Origin: Macrostomum hystrix
Lineage: Eukaryota; Platyhelminthes; Macrostomidae
NCBI GenBank assembly: GCA_950097015.1
Contig: CATNEN010000007.1
Span: 12,215,001-12,279,000, forward strand
Length of the DNA: 64,000 bases
Direction: 5' to 3'
The notes below the pieces were generated by a model. That model was not told the DNA's origin. It made no database searches and saw only the letters and a list, made by a program, of their open reading frames with translations. This document shows, piece by piece, positions 1 through 11,745 of the stretch. How positions within the stretch are numbered: the stretch's first letter is position 1; each line of letters opens with the position of its first letter. A program made the translations under genes and the position numbers.

Positions 1-141
1 TGCAAGATGCTGAGATAAGTTAGCTCAGCTTAGAAAAGTAATTAGATTTGTTTAAATCCCCACTTTAACTGTGAAACTCACGGCTACTAACTCAGCCCAC
101 CTTCGGATCTGCAAGCTTTGGGACTTTGGGATATTTTGTTA

Positions 142-320
142 CATTGGTGACATTCCAGCTCAGGGCTGCCTACCTGGATGGCATTGGTGACATTCCAGCT
201 TAGGGCTGCCTACCTGGATGGCATTGGTGACATTCCAGCTCAGGGCTGCCTACCTGGATGGCATTGGTGACATTCCAGCTCAGGGCTGCCTACCTGGATG
301 GCATTGGTGACATTCCAGCC
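142..320 (-). repeat. 40-bp minisatellite, about 4.5 copies, containing an exon-intron junction
   Basis: Each unit read on the minus strand is 26 bases of the VGAT exon end plus 14 bases of the intron start, so donors GTAGGC recur at 292, 252, 212 and 172. Copies are nearly identical (one substitution seen near 201), which suggests recent duplication. A 40-base shift is not a multiple of three, so use of a distal donor would break the reading frame. Confidence 0.9.
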
Positions 321-566
321 GGCCTGCCACTCATTGATCTGGTCTCGCCCGCTGCCTGCGGTGAACTCCTCGCCTTCGCCGATCCCGGCTCGACCTTCCG
401 CGCCGTCGTCCGCCTCTTCGACAAATCGATGAAAGCCCTGAAGGCTCTCCGCTCCGTCGCCACAGTTGCCACCGCCGTCGCTGTAGCCGTCGTGCGGCAG
501 TTTCGGTTTTGCGAGGAAGGTGCGCAGGCTGCGCTGCGGCAAGCTGTGGGAGCCGGATCCGCTCAT
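294..566 (-). CDS. SLC32A1: First coding exon of a vesicular inhibitory amino-acid transporter (VGAT/SLC32A1/unc-47 type)
   Basis: Family role: a proton-coupled carrier that loads GABA and glycine into synaptic vesicles. The minus strand encodes 91 residues from an ATG at 566: a hydrophilic cytosolic N-terminal region that is Gly/Asp/Glu-rich, ending in NEWQAGWNVTNAIQ. That ending closely matches the start of the transporter core in VGAT (AGWNVTNAIQ, just before the first membrane helix). Frame 0 ends at CAG followed by the donor GTAGGC (gt at 292-293). The remaining exons lie to the left, outside the window. The last 26 bases of the exon and the donor are tandemly repeated into the intron (142-320). 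An upstream GTG-initiated extension stays open but has no ATG, so 566 is the best start. Identity rests mainly on the C-terminal motif, which is distinctive. Confidence 0.72.
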
Positions 567-1194
567 GGCCGCTCTACGTTTCGGGCTGCTGAACGGGTGC
601 CAAGCGAGGCCCCAGCTCAGCCTCTTATCGCCGCGCGCCACCTCAACCCTCGGCCAATCCCCGCGCGCCCTCGCCGCGGGCTCAATTCGCCCACATGCTT
701 AGGGCAGCTCAGAAAACTTCTTCAATGTAAAGAAATCGTCCCAGCTACCCCTCACCCCAGGGCAGCCCGTTGATCCCTCGCCCATCCGCAAATGCGGTTC
801 CCATGTTGCCAGCCGGGCAGCTGTCGCGAGTCCCGCAGTCTCAGGAGCCTCAGCTTGGTGGCCGGGCAAGTCTCAACAGAGAATCACTATCTGCCTTTAC
901 TTCTCCTGAGAAGCAAAAGTGTTGCTCAACCTTTCGTGCTGCAAGGATCATATTCACTGAGCACCCACTGGGGCAGTTGTACCCTGAGAAGCAAAAGTGT
1001 TGCTCAACCTTTCGTGCTGCAAGGATCATATTCACTGAGCACCCACTGGGGCAGTTGTACCCGGTTGGTGACTCAAGGCAGGCTATTTTAAACTGTGAAC
1101 AAAGCAGCGCGCACTCCTTGACGGCCCGGTAGTGACAGAGCTGAGCTAAAAATAGAAACTCCGCTGCCCCCGCTGAAAGAAGGCACCAAGCCGC
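567..1194. other. Spacer between VGAT exon and small secreted-protein gene
   Basis: No gene is recognised here. It should contain the 5'-UTR and promoter of the minus-strand VGAT gene, but no TATA box is evident near 566. The only structure seen is the two-copy 77-bp duplication at 905-1058. Confidence 0.5.
905..1058. repeat. Perfect 77-bp tandem duplication (2 copies)
   Basis: The block starting CCTGAGAAGCAAAAGTG at 905 recurs at 982 and the two copies appear identical. It lies in non-coding DNA upstream of the small secreted-protein gene and looks like a young duplication, the first step toward a minisatellite. Confidence 0.9.
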
Positions 1195-1204
1195 AGCATA
1201 AATA
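1195..1204 (+). promoter_or_regulatory. TATA-like box of the 1273 gene
   Basis: CATAAATATG lies about 75 bases upstream of the ATG at 1273. That is a plausible distance for a TATA box plus a short 5'-UTR. Confidence 0.4.
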
Positions 1205-1272
1205 TGATGAATGGTTGAGCAGCCAATTACCTGTAACTGCTCACTGTTCTAGCCCTGCCTTCTCACTCGCAC

Positions 1273-1530
1273 ATGGCCCCGAGCACCAGCACTGCTGCCC
1301 TCCTTCTGCTGCTGAGCCTGTTGGGTCCGGCTTCCCAGGCTACTGAAGCTCCTTGGCCTGAGCTCATTCGGCGCACCTGCCCGCACCTCAGCCAGCACCT
1401 GGGAGCTGGGGGCGGGCTGCTGCTCCTACCGGGGCCGCCTGCGGCCGCATGGCAGACGCAGCGGCTGCAATTCATCGGCCGCTGTGGCAACTTGACTGCC
1501 TTCGGAGCCGTCAGCAACCACATGAACTGA
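1273..1530 (+). CDS. Small secreted protein, 85 aa, function unknown
   Basis: The ORF encodes a classic signal peptide (Leu-rich core, residues 7-17, likely cleaved after GPASQA around residue 23) and a mature peptide of about 62 residues with two cysteines and one N-glycosylation sequon (NLT). A TATA-like box lies upstream and AATAAA at 1624 downstream, so it looks like a complete short gene. The segment RLQFIGRCGNLTAFGAV resembles HLRVFEFAGLCGNYSVF in the secreted protein on the opposite strand at 2213-2737. Both mature chains begin near Ala-Thr-Glu. The two may be diverged or truncated paralogs; with two cysteines against eleven, this copy may be degenerate. I do not recognise the family. 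Confidence 0.55.
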   Translation: MAPSTSTAALLLLLSLLGPASQATEAPWPELIRRTCPHLSQHLGAGGGLLLLPGPPAAAWQTQRLQFIGRCGNLTAFGAVSNHMN

Positions 1531-1623
1531 GCTTCAAGCCTATTGTGAAGCAGAACTCTGATTCAAAACTTTAGCTGATTCTATTTGATTTATTACACCT
1601 GTTAGGTGTAGCTGATTGACAGC

Positions 1624-1629
1624 AATAAA
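1624..1629 (+). promoter_or_regulatory. Polyadenylation signal AATAAA
   Basis: AATAAA lies 94 bases after the stop codon of the 1273-1530 gene, on the same strand. Confidence 0.5.
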
Positions 1630-1777
1630 TTCCGAATGCCCGGTTTGCACCCAGTGTACATTATTGTGCCAAATACCCATGGGTTTGAATTGAAATAAGC
1701 TGTATAAAACTTCAGTGACATTTTTGTCAAGCAATGGCCTGCTCTGTGAATGTATTATAATGCTTCTTCTTCTTCTT

Positions 1778-1783
1778 TTTATT
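1778..1783 (-). promoter_or_regulatory. Possible polyadenylation signal of the 2213-2737 gene
   Basis: AATAAA on the minus strand, about 430 bases past the stop at 2213. If used, the 3'-UTR would contain the whole 20-bp minisatellite. Confidence 0.35.
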
Positions 1784-1928
1784 TAATTAAGTAACGTTTC
1801 CGACAGTGCAAGACTTGGAATTAAGTACATTGTGGGTTTTTATAGGATGCTGTTCTGTGCCTGGCTTTGAAGAGTGAGGCGAGAGTATAGTGACAGGGAA
1901 GACGGTGGGCTGACACGGAGGCAGTTGA

Positions 1929-2180
1929 GTGACTGATAGGGGAGCGACAGGGGAGGCAGTGGAGTGACAGGGGAGGCAGTGGAGTGACAGGGGAGGCAGT
2001 GGAGTGACAGGGGAGGCAGTGGAGTGACAGGGGAGGCAGTGGAGTGACAGGGGAGGCAGTGGAGTGACAGGGGAGGCAGTGGAGTGACAGGGGAGGCAGT
2101 GGAGTGACAGGGGAGGCAGTGGAGTGACAGGGGAGGCAGTGGAGTGACAGGGGAGGCAGTGGAGTGACAGGGGAGGCAGT
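1929..2180. repeat. 20-bp minisatellite, about 12 copies
   Basis: The unit GGGGAGGCAGTGGAGTGACA is repeated almost perfectly just downstream of the stop codon of the minus-strand secreted-protein gene, so it probably lies in its 3'-UTR. The first copies on the left are diverged. Confidence 0.95.
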
Positions 2181-2212
2181 GCAGAGGTGCTTCTCTACTT
2201 TCTGCTCTACAA

Positions 2213-2737
2213 TCAGCGAAGCCAAGTTGGAATGTCGGTGCAGTTTTTCTGCTGCAGTTTATTCAGCTTGTCAGATATCAGATTCTGCTGAGTCTCGGAG
2301 TCCGGGACGAACTCCTCGAGCCCGCAGGCCCGGACTGTCCTCGTCGCCGGCTTGAAGACCGAGTAGTTGCCGCACAGGCCGGCAAACTCGAAGACGCGCA
2401 GATGCTGGACAGTCTCCCGACAGTAGAAGTTCATGAAGCTGATAAAGCGGCTGTGCGGCGCGTCCGAGGTGCAGTGCTTGCTGACGTAGAAGCCCTGCAA
2501 GACGCTCGGGTCGCTGACGCGGCATCGCCGGACCGGGCAGATCCGGCGGGCATTCTGGAACTGGCCGCAGCTGCAGTTGGTTGTCGCACTCCAGACACTG
2601 GGCGGCGGCGGCTGTAGCGACAAGACGGCGCCGGAGCCCAGCAGCGCGCAGGAGTCAGTCGGCTCGGTGGCAGCCGCGGAGTCTCGGCCTCCGGCCAGAA
2701 AAAGGAAGGCGGCCACGTAGATGAGGCAGGTGGGCAT
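2213..2737 (-). CDS. Secreted cysteine-rich protein, 174 aa, family not recognised
   Basis: The single-exon ORF starts with an N-terminal signal peptide (hydrophobic residues 4-15, cleavage likely near SAAA around residue 23). The mature domain has eleven cysteines and three N-X-S/T sequons (NCS, NYS, NCT), so it is probably disulphide-bonded, glycosylated and secreted. It has no membrane segment after the signal. The part around LCGNYSVF is similar to the small secreted protein at 1273-1530. The spacing of the cysteines does not match a domain I can name. The ATG at 2737 is the first in frame with a good signal sequence. Confidence 0.65.
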   Translation of the reverse strand: MPTCLIYVAAFLFLAGGRDSAAATEPTDSCALLGSGAVLSLQPPPPSVWSATTNCSCGQFQNARRICPVRRCRVSDPSVLQGFYVSKHCTSDAPHSRFISFMNFYCRETVQHLRVFEFAGLCGNYSVFKPATRTVRACGLEEFVPDSETQQNLISDKLNKLQQKNCTDIPTWLR

Positions 2738-4025
2738 GCTGGACAGTGCTCACAGTTTGGTGTGACTGACAGTTCTGAGGCTCTGGTGCTAGGCTTAGCT
2801 AGGCTAGGCTTAATTGAAAGCTTTGCAGCCCTATTAAATAACTGGCAGCTGCCATTGTGCTCTGCCCGAGCTGAGAGCAGGCACAGACTGAGTGTACAGC
2901 CAGGGCTAGAGAAGGTGGGCATTATTCGAGTCTACTTGTCTAAAATAGGACACTTCAATCTCGCCCCCGCAGCTTTCACAGTCGCCTGTGCGAAACGCAA
3001 CGCGGTTGTCGACACGGAAACCACTCGGTATCTCACGGTCCAGGAATCTTGTCTCTTGTCTTGTCAACTGTCTCTTCATCAACTATCCCTTCATCAACTG
3101 TCTCTTCATCAACTATCCCTTCATTAACTGTCCCTTCAACAACTGTCTCTTCAACAACTGTCTCTTCATCAAGTATCCCTTGATCAACTGTCTCTTCATC
3201 AACTATCCCTTCATCAACTGTCCCTTCAACAACTGTCCCTTCAACAACTGTCTCTTCATCAACTATCCCTTCATCAACTGTCCCTTCAACAACTGTCCCT
3301 TCAACAACTGTCTCTTCATCAACTATCCCTTCATCAACTGTCCCTTCATCAACTGTCCCTTCAACAACTGTCCCTTCAACAACTGTCTCTTCATCAACTA
3401 TCCCTTCATCAACTGTCCCTTCAACAACTGTCTCTTCAACAACTGTCTCTTCATCAACTATCCCTTCATCAACTATCCCTTCATCAACTGTCCCTTCAAC
3501 AACTGTCCCTTCAACAACTGTCTCTTCATCAACTATCCCTTCATCAACTGTCCCTTCAGCAACTGTCCCTTCAACAACTGTCCCTTCAACAACTGTCCCT
3601 TCATCAACTGTCCCTTCAGCAACTGTCCCTTCAACAACTGTCCCTTCAACAACTGTCTCTTCATCAACTATCCCTTCATCAACTGTCCCTTCAACAACTG
3701 TCCCTTCATCAACTGTCCCTTCATCAACTGTCCCTTCATCAACTGTCCCTTCAGCAACTGTCCCTTCATCAACTGTCCCTTCAGCAACTGAATAATTATT
3801 AGTTTTGAGGGCTGAGTTCTAACGCAAACTGAAATGGTATATTTGAAGATGTTGTTAAGTAGTGGAAAACAAAAAGAGTTACAAAAAGTCCATTGCTGTA
3901 AACTTGTGATCTTAAAGCTTTGCTAAAATCGGATCTTGCCCAAGCTTGTCACACCTTGAGCTGTCAGTCAAGCTCGCAGGAGCTCGAGAATGTACTTTTA
4001 GCCGAGTCAGTCGGTCCACATGGCC
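2738..4025. other. Spacer with a 15-bp array
   Basis: Apart from the array at 3066-3790 I see no gene. An AT-rich stretch around 2830-2842 could be the promoter of the minus-strand secreted-protein gene. A long ORF across the array is only a product of the 15-bp unit. Confidence 0.5.
3066..3790. repeat. 15-bp minisatellite, about 48 copies
   Basis: Variants of TTCAACAACTGTCCC and TTCATCAACTATCCC alternate in an irregular higher-order pattern. The unit length is a multiple of three, so the array stays open and would encode Asn-Cys-Pro-Phe-Ile repeats; nothing supports its translation. Confidence 0.95.
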
Positions 4026-6270
<2,245 letters not shown>

Positions 6271-6819
6271 GCTGAGCGAATTCTCAGTTGAAGGTGTCGA
6301 AATTCTCGGATAAGTGAAAGAGCAGCTTCTCGTGGCTGGCCGGGTTTTAGCCTGCCCTGCCTTATCTGCAGTTTGGCCTCAATGCGGGCGCATCTGCAGT
6401 GTACATCGGGTGTACAGCTGTGCTAATGGCTCAATGTAATTATGAGCGCGTGAGCTGCGGGGGGGCAGAGAGGGCAGACGGGCTGCACACGGTCCGGCAC
6501 TGAAGGTGGGACCACACGCAGCTCTGTGAACTTTCATTTCAAGGCCAGATGACTCGGTTAGGCAGTTTGACGTGGCACGAATGAGTTTTGGTGACGAAAT
6601 GACTGAGGCTTGGCCTTTTTTTATTTGCAGCTATACCTGAAAGTGGGGTGAAATGAACCATGGACCATGAACCCTGGGTTTGCCACTAGATTCTGGTCTA
6701 GTTATTATTATCTTGGTTTCAGGGTTGGAAGTTTCAACGCTGGCTTGAAATAAAGCACGTTCTTTAAGAACCTTTAGGCCTTCTAAGAGCCTTGAGGTCT
6801 TCGTTGAATTCTCTCGTCC

Positions 6820-6985
6820 TCCCTGACATTTATGGTCCTCCCTGACATTTATGGTCCTCCCTGACATTTATGGTCCTTCGTGACATTTATGGTCCTTCGT
6901 GACATTTATGGTCCTCTGTGACATTTATGGTCCTTCGTGACATTTATGGTCCTCTGTGACATTTATGGTCCTTCGTGGCTTTTGT
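6820..6985. repeat. 19-bp minisatellite, about 9 copies
   Basis: Units are of the form TGGTCCTTCGTGACATTTA with variants CTCCC and CTCTG. The array grades to the right into a related TTTGTGG-containing unit, then into the 20-bp array. Confidence 0.9.
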
Positions 6986-7009
6986 GGTCCTTCGTGGCTT
7001 TTGTGGTCC

Positions 7010-7345
7010 TTCGTGGCTTCTGTGGTTCTCGTTGAGTTTTGTGGTTCTCGTTGAGTTTTGTGGTTCTCGTTGAGTTTTGTGGTTCTCGTTGAGTTTTGTG
7101 GTTCTCGTTGAGTTTTGTGGTTCTCGTTGAGTTTTGTGGTTCTCGTTGAGTTTTGTGGTTTTCGTTGAGTTTTATGCTTCTCGTTGAGTTTTGTGGTTTT
7201 CGTTGAGTTTTGTGGTTCTCGTTGAGTTTTTGTGGTTCTCGTTGAGTTTTGTGGTTCTCGTTGAGTTATGTGGTTCTCGTTGAGTTTTGTGGTTCTCGTT
7301 GAGTTTTGTGGTTCTCGTTGAGTTTTGTGGTTCTCGTTGAGTCGT
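7010..7345. repeat. 20-bp minisatellite, about 17 copies
   Basis: The unit TGTGGTTCTCGTTGAGTTTT is highly uniform. Its left end merges with the 19-bp array, suggesting that one array seeded the other. Confidence 0.95.
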
Positions 7346-9059
7346 GTGGTCCTGCTATACTTTCGTCATAGATTCGAGTGCTATCCCGACTGTTTGAACA
7401 GTTTCAAACAAATGCGGTTTCAGTTCACAGTACAAAGAACACGCTCAAGGCTGTTCACTTCGATGCTGCTGAAGAGACTCTGTATTTGTATTTAAATTTG
7501 TATTGCGGCCGCTAGCTGGCCAAGTCAAAGACGTTATTCTCGTATGACCGCTAAAAATATATAAGCCTTCTCAACTGCAGCGGGTTGCCATTGCGAGTGT
7601 CTAATTTGAGTCCAGGAACTAAAACAATGAGAGAGCCACGCCATTATGTAGGCTCGTATTATCAGGGGATTCGCCATAGAATACGAGCGCATTTTCTAAT
7701 TCAGCAACAATTTAAATCTCTAGTCCAATCAAATCTTGTAGGATTTCCACCCATGTCTGCGGTGCTCTTCTGTTTGAGTAGTCCCCTAATCCTCGATGTC
7801 CCATAAAATGTCTATGGTAGAGCTCTCATTGCAGAAGTGCATGGAACGGCGGTTGTATGAAAAACGGAATAAAAAACGCAGGAAGGAAATATCAGAGACA
7901 TAACAGCAGGGCAGGTCGGGCAGAGAGTTCAAAATCTTAGAGAGATCGACAGCCTATGCAAACTATGGGGAGCGCGATTTACGGGCAATGAAATCAGGCC
8001 AAGCGTCATCTCGAACATTTCTATGCAACTGGAATAATGAGCACACACGCGCACACATTCTCTCTCCCTCCTATTCGCCCAGCGCTTCTGAAGCCGCAGC
8101 AGCATGAAACAAAGCCGGTCTGCCTGGAAAATTAGCCTGGGGATCTGGGAAGAGAATGCCGGGATCAGTCCGCCCCAGCACCTCCGTCCCTGCCTCTCCC
8201 GGCGTCCCTCCATCCTGGCTGTTTTGTTCCATTCTGCCACAAGCTCCATCTCCAGCCTGAGGCCTCGCCCCATCCCCAGCTGCTACTGCTGCTGCTGCTG
8301 ATGGGGGTAAACAAGCGCCTTGCAGCTAAGACTGTTAGCAGCTCAAACAATGCTGGAGTTTGTGGCCCCCTTAAAGCCCAGCAGCCGGGCGCGCTCTCCA
8401 CCTCCACTCCAAACCCGACCGGGCCGTGGCGGGAGGGCCCAAACCGTCGCCCTGTGCACTTTTACGACTTTTCCTCGCCCTTCCACCTGAGAGGAGTTTC
8501 AAGCTAATGCTAAGCCGCTGGGCAATAGCGTCAGTGCTGAGTGGCTGTCAGTTATTCTGGCGAACAAGAGCAATGCAAACCAACCAGGGCTAACACGATC
8601 GCTTGAAAATTTAGGAAAACAATCTGCTGATGAATTGTCTGAGTCAGTTTTCAGAAGCTTTTAGGATTCGGCAGAAGCTAATGTGAATAGGGACACTCCA
8701 TTAGGCGAGTTAAATGTTTAACGAGATTTTTCAATCAGGACTTTTAAATTCGCGCCAAAGTTTATCACAAACTTGGACCTACAGCATCAGATCGTCGTTA
8801 TCTCAAAATCTAAAATTAATGTAAAATTTATTAGCACTTTAAAATACGATGCACTTTCGGGATATAAAGACCCGTCAAACCTTTGATCATGCTTGTTATA
8901 AATTTAGGCGCGAATTTAAAATACACAAAATAAGAAATAGGGCAACAAGATCACTTCTCATGGTAAATGGATTAGCAGAGTGGAGGGGGAAATTACAAGG
9001 CTTTGTCATGCGGTCTGCTCGAGTGTTTCTGAGGCCGATGCTCGGCTAGCAGCCCCAGC

Positions 9060-10843
9060 TCACTGGGATCGGGTTTTCTCCCGGCGCAGCGCCTCTGGCG
9101 GCTCCTTGGCCGCCTCCACCGGCCGGCCGTTCAGCGTCAGCTCGTAGCGCGTGCGACTGCGACCGCCGGGCGTGACGCTGATGCGGCCCTTGCAGCCGGC
9201 CAGCTCGAAATCCAAGGTGGAGCCGGTGTCGCTGAAGTCATTCTGTTGGTCGGCGATGGCAGTGTGAGGAGTTGCTGTTTGTTAACAGTACAAAGTACTC
9301 GCTGTTTTCCTCTGGGGAAATTCCACGAGGTTATTTCAAATACCCACTGCCCTTTTCCCTTTTCTTATCTAATCTCATAATGTCTCTCATCCATCTCCTC
9401 ATGTCTCTCATCTACCTTATCATGACTCTTATCTACATCCTCATGTCTCTCATCTGTCTCACCCCCTCAACTCCCCCAGCTCACGCTGCACTCACCCTGG
9501 TCTGCAGCAGCTGGTCATTGCACCAGAGTTCCAGCGAGTCTTTGCCTGAAATTATGTTTGTTGATGCAGGAATTGAAGGCGGGCATTGCTCGTGAGAACA
9601 GCAATATTCTGCGACACTCACTCAGGGCGATGCTGTAGTCCACGCCCTGCACTTTTGTGTTCCACACGGCCGTCTCGGCTGTCGGCATGTAGGAATTCAC
9701 CGGCATGGCCGTGCGGGGCCTGCGAAACAGCAGGGATCGGTGCGTGACCAGGTTGATGACCGAACAGGATGACAGGGTGGCAATGACTGAACAGGATGAC
9801 AGTGTGGCGATGACCGAACAGGACGACAGGATGGCGATGACTGAACAGGACGACAGGATGGCGATGACTGAACAGGACGACAGGATGGCGATGACTGAAC
9901 AGGATGACAGGATGGCGATGACTGAACAGGATGACAGGATGGCGATGACTGAACAGGATGACAGGATGGCGATGACTGAACAGGATGACAGGATGAGGAG
10001 GATGGAGGAGAGCGCTGCCTACCTGAACAAAAAGCATTCAGGGCTCAGGAATGCGAGAGCTACGCATGGACTCACTGCAGCGTCTCCGATAGATTACAAA
10101 AAGCAATAAAAAGTGCGCAGTCTGCCCAGCTGCAAGTATCGTAGCGGGGAATCTACGGGTTTATTATTAGCTCCATTCAATAGAAATTCCTAATCCGGCT
10201 GGAGCTACGCCGGAGGCCGTGTGCTTCAGTGAGCACGGCTGCTCGAAATCCTCCGCCTAAAAAGAACTGATCGCCCAGTCTGAGGGCGGGGCTGTATAAA
10301 AGGTAAAGTGAATTTCATTATCCTCACAGCGGCGAGATGTGGGCCGTTGTTGCTGAGCTTAACCTTGTTTGCCGGGGCTTTGAGCACTGGACTCAAGCCT
10401 GACCGAGCGGCATTCTTTGACTGGTCGAAATCAGATTTGGGCTTTCGAGTGCTATGAAAAGTTTTTGGAGCCTTGAAGCCCCACATCGGGATTGTGGTGA
10501 TTCTCCCTTCTAGATGAGGGGATTAGAGGATTTAGGGTGGGTTACGGTGAATTATGTCAGATAAGGGTTGATTAATGTGGATTTTTAGATTAGGCATTGT
10601 CAATTGATAACTTTCAGTGGTTGCATCGGTGAAACAGATCATTGTAGGTTAAACTCTGGTGCAGATAGAGGCTAGATTAGAGTAGATTATGACAGCCTGG
10701 TTAAGGAGGTGTACAGTGGCTAAGGTTAGGATTGGCTTGGTTTCTTGGAAATCATGCTCCCCGGCTGAGCTGCGGGCCTCACCTGGCCACCTTGGTCGGC
10801 TTCTTCTTCTTGCCCTCCTTGATGCGCGCGGCTGCCGATTTGC
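9060..10843 (-). CDS. FAIM-domain protein (Fas apoptotic inhibitory molecule type), 3' exons only
   Basis: Four minus-strand exons join with consistent phases: 10783-10843 (Lys-rich), 9622-9719, 9496-9545 and 9060-9242, with the stop at 9060. The last 100 residues follow the C-terminal beta-domain of FAIM. Key pieces are AVWNTKVQGVDYSIAL (FAIM has a similar strand after TTNTWVLHMDG), KDSLELWCND (FAIM: KDAMDVWCNG), GSTLDFELAGCKGRI and RYELTLNGRPVE. FAIM proteins are soluble and linked to cell-death resistance and proteostasis. The upstream exon encodes a run of lysines (EGKKKKPTK) not typical of FAIM, and no N-terminal FAIM domain was found between 10.85 and 11.7 kb. This is either a FAIM relative with a new N-terminus or a gene whose 5' exons I missed. 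Confidence 0.62.
9755..9995. repeat. 27-bp minisatellite, about 9 copies, in FAIM-gene intron
   Basis: The array begins about 30 bases upstream (in transcript sense) of the acceptor of exon 9622-9719. On the minus strand each copy contains CCTGTTCAG, an acceptor-like motif. Confidence 0.9.
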
Positions 10844-10865
10844 CTGAGGAGAAAATCACGGACAT

Positions 10866-10867
10866 TG

Positions 10868-10910
<43 letters not shown>

Positions 10911-10964
10911 TCTGCTGCTGCTGCTACTGCTGCTGCTTCTGCTGCTGCTGCTGCTGCTGCTCTC
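10866..10964. repeat. CTG/CAG trinucleotide repeat, about 32 units
   Basis: It is nearly pure CTG on the plus strand with a few TAC/TTC interruptions. On the transcript strand it is a CAG run ending about 25 bases before the acceptor of exon 10783-10843. It is intronic in the model; reading through it would give polyglutamine or polyserine. Confidence 0.95.
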
Positions 10965-10999
10965 AGGTCTCAGCTGTGCTCCTGTACTCCTCTCGGCAG

Positions 11000-11745
11000 G
11001 AAATCTGTAGGGTACCACGCGGGGGTGAGATGATGGAGCGGCGGCTGAGCTTCAAGGCGATCTGACTTGCTTTTTATTCCCGTCCCCTCGGCTCGTGCAG
11101 CACCGGTTTGCCGGGGCCTCGGGGCAGACCGGTGCAGCTCTCGGATTGGCTGGACGAGAAAGCTCAATGCTGATGCAGAGCAGGCAAAGGAGGTTGGGGT
11201 GAGTTGAAAAGAGACTGAGAACACATTCAGAGCTCTGCGTCCGAGAACCATCAGGTTTTCCAGTTCCCATGCGGCCATACTGGTGTCGAAAAACATCACA
11301 AATTTCTCCCACTAGTTTCCATCAAGCAGTGAACGGAAAGACGATAAATTAGCCAACAATGGGGAACTCAGTGGGCCGAAAGGGCCTCAAAAAGTACCAG
11401 TAGAGCAGCGAAATCGCTGTTGTCTTAGAAATCGTTGGGTGTTTTTTATTCCAGGAAATTGTATATTTTGTATTTCTAATCTGAATATCTGTGCTAACGC
11501 TAGTCGATCGGTCAAGGCGCAAAATGATTGTTTTCTAAAAAAACTGAACCGATTTCTCACAAAAATAAAAGGATAGATTTTAGGTAAGGACCCATTATAA
11601 GAGCAAAGACAACGGAAACAACGAATTTAGAATATTCGCTTGGATTTAACGAACTGCACTGGATGTTTCTAAGAAACGAGTCAGTCATTCGATTAGAGTT
11701 TTCTAGGAATCCAGTCCAGTTTAACAAGTAATCTTTTACAATTTT
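11000..11745. other. Region between FAIM and plakin genes
   Basis: I see no convincing exon. A minus-strand ORF at 11052-11312 has no recognisable domain. The DNA is AT-rich from 11.35 to 11.75 kb and should hold the plakin 3'-UTR and the FAIM-gene 5' region. Confidence 0.4.

Larger units (their letters stand above)
6271..9059. other. Spacer upstream of P450, downstream of FAIM gene
   Basis: No protein gene is recognised. It holds the P450 promoter region, two adjacent minisatellites (6820-7345), a short CTG run near 8286, and AT-rich DNA at 8.5-9.0 kb, where a minus-strand AATAAA near 8826 could end the FAIM-domain transcript. ORFs around 7.6 and 8.1-8.5 kb are under 120 codons and show no recognisable domain. 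Confidence 0.45.

Noticed and set aside
3066-3790. CRISPR-like regular repeats (also the many other arrays)
   Set aside because: Direct tandem units without unique spacers, in a eukaryotic intron-containing genome.
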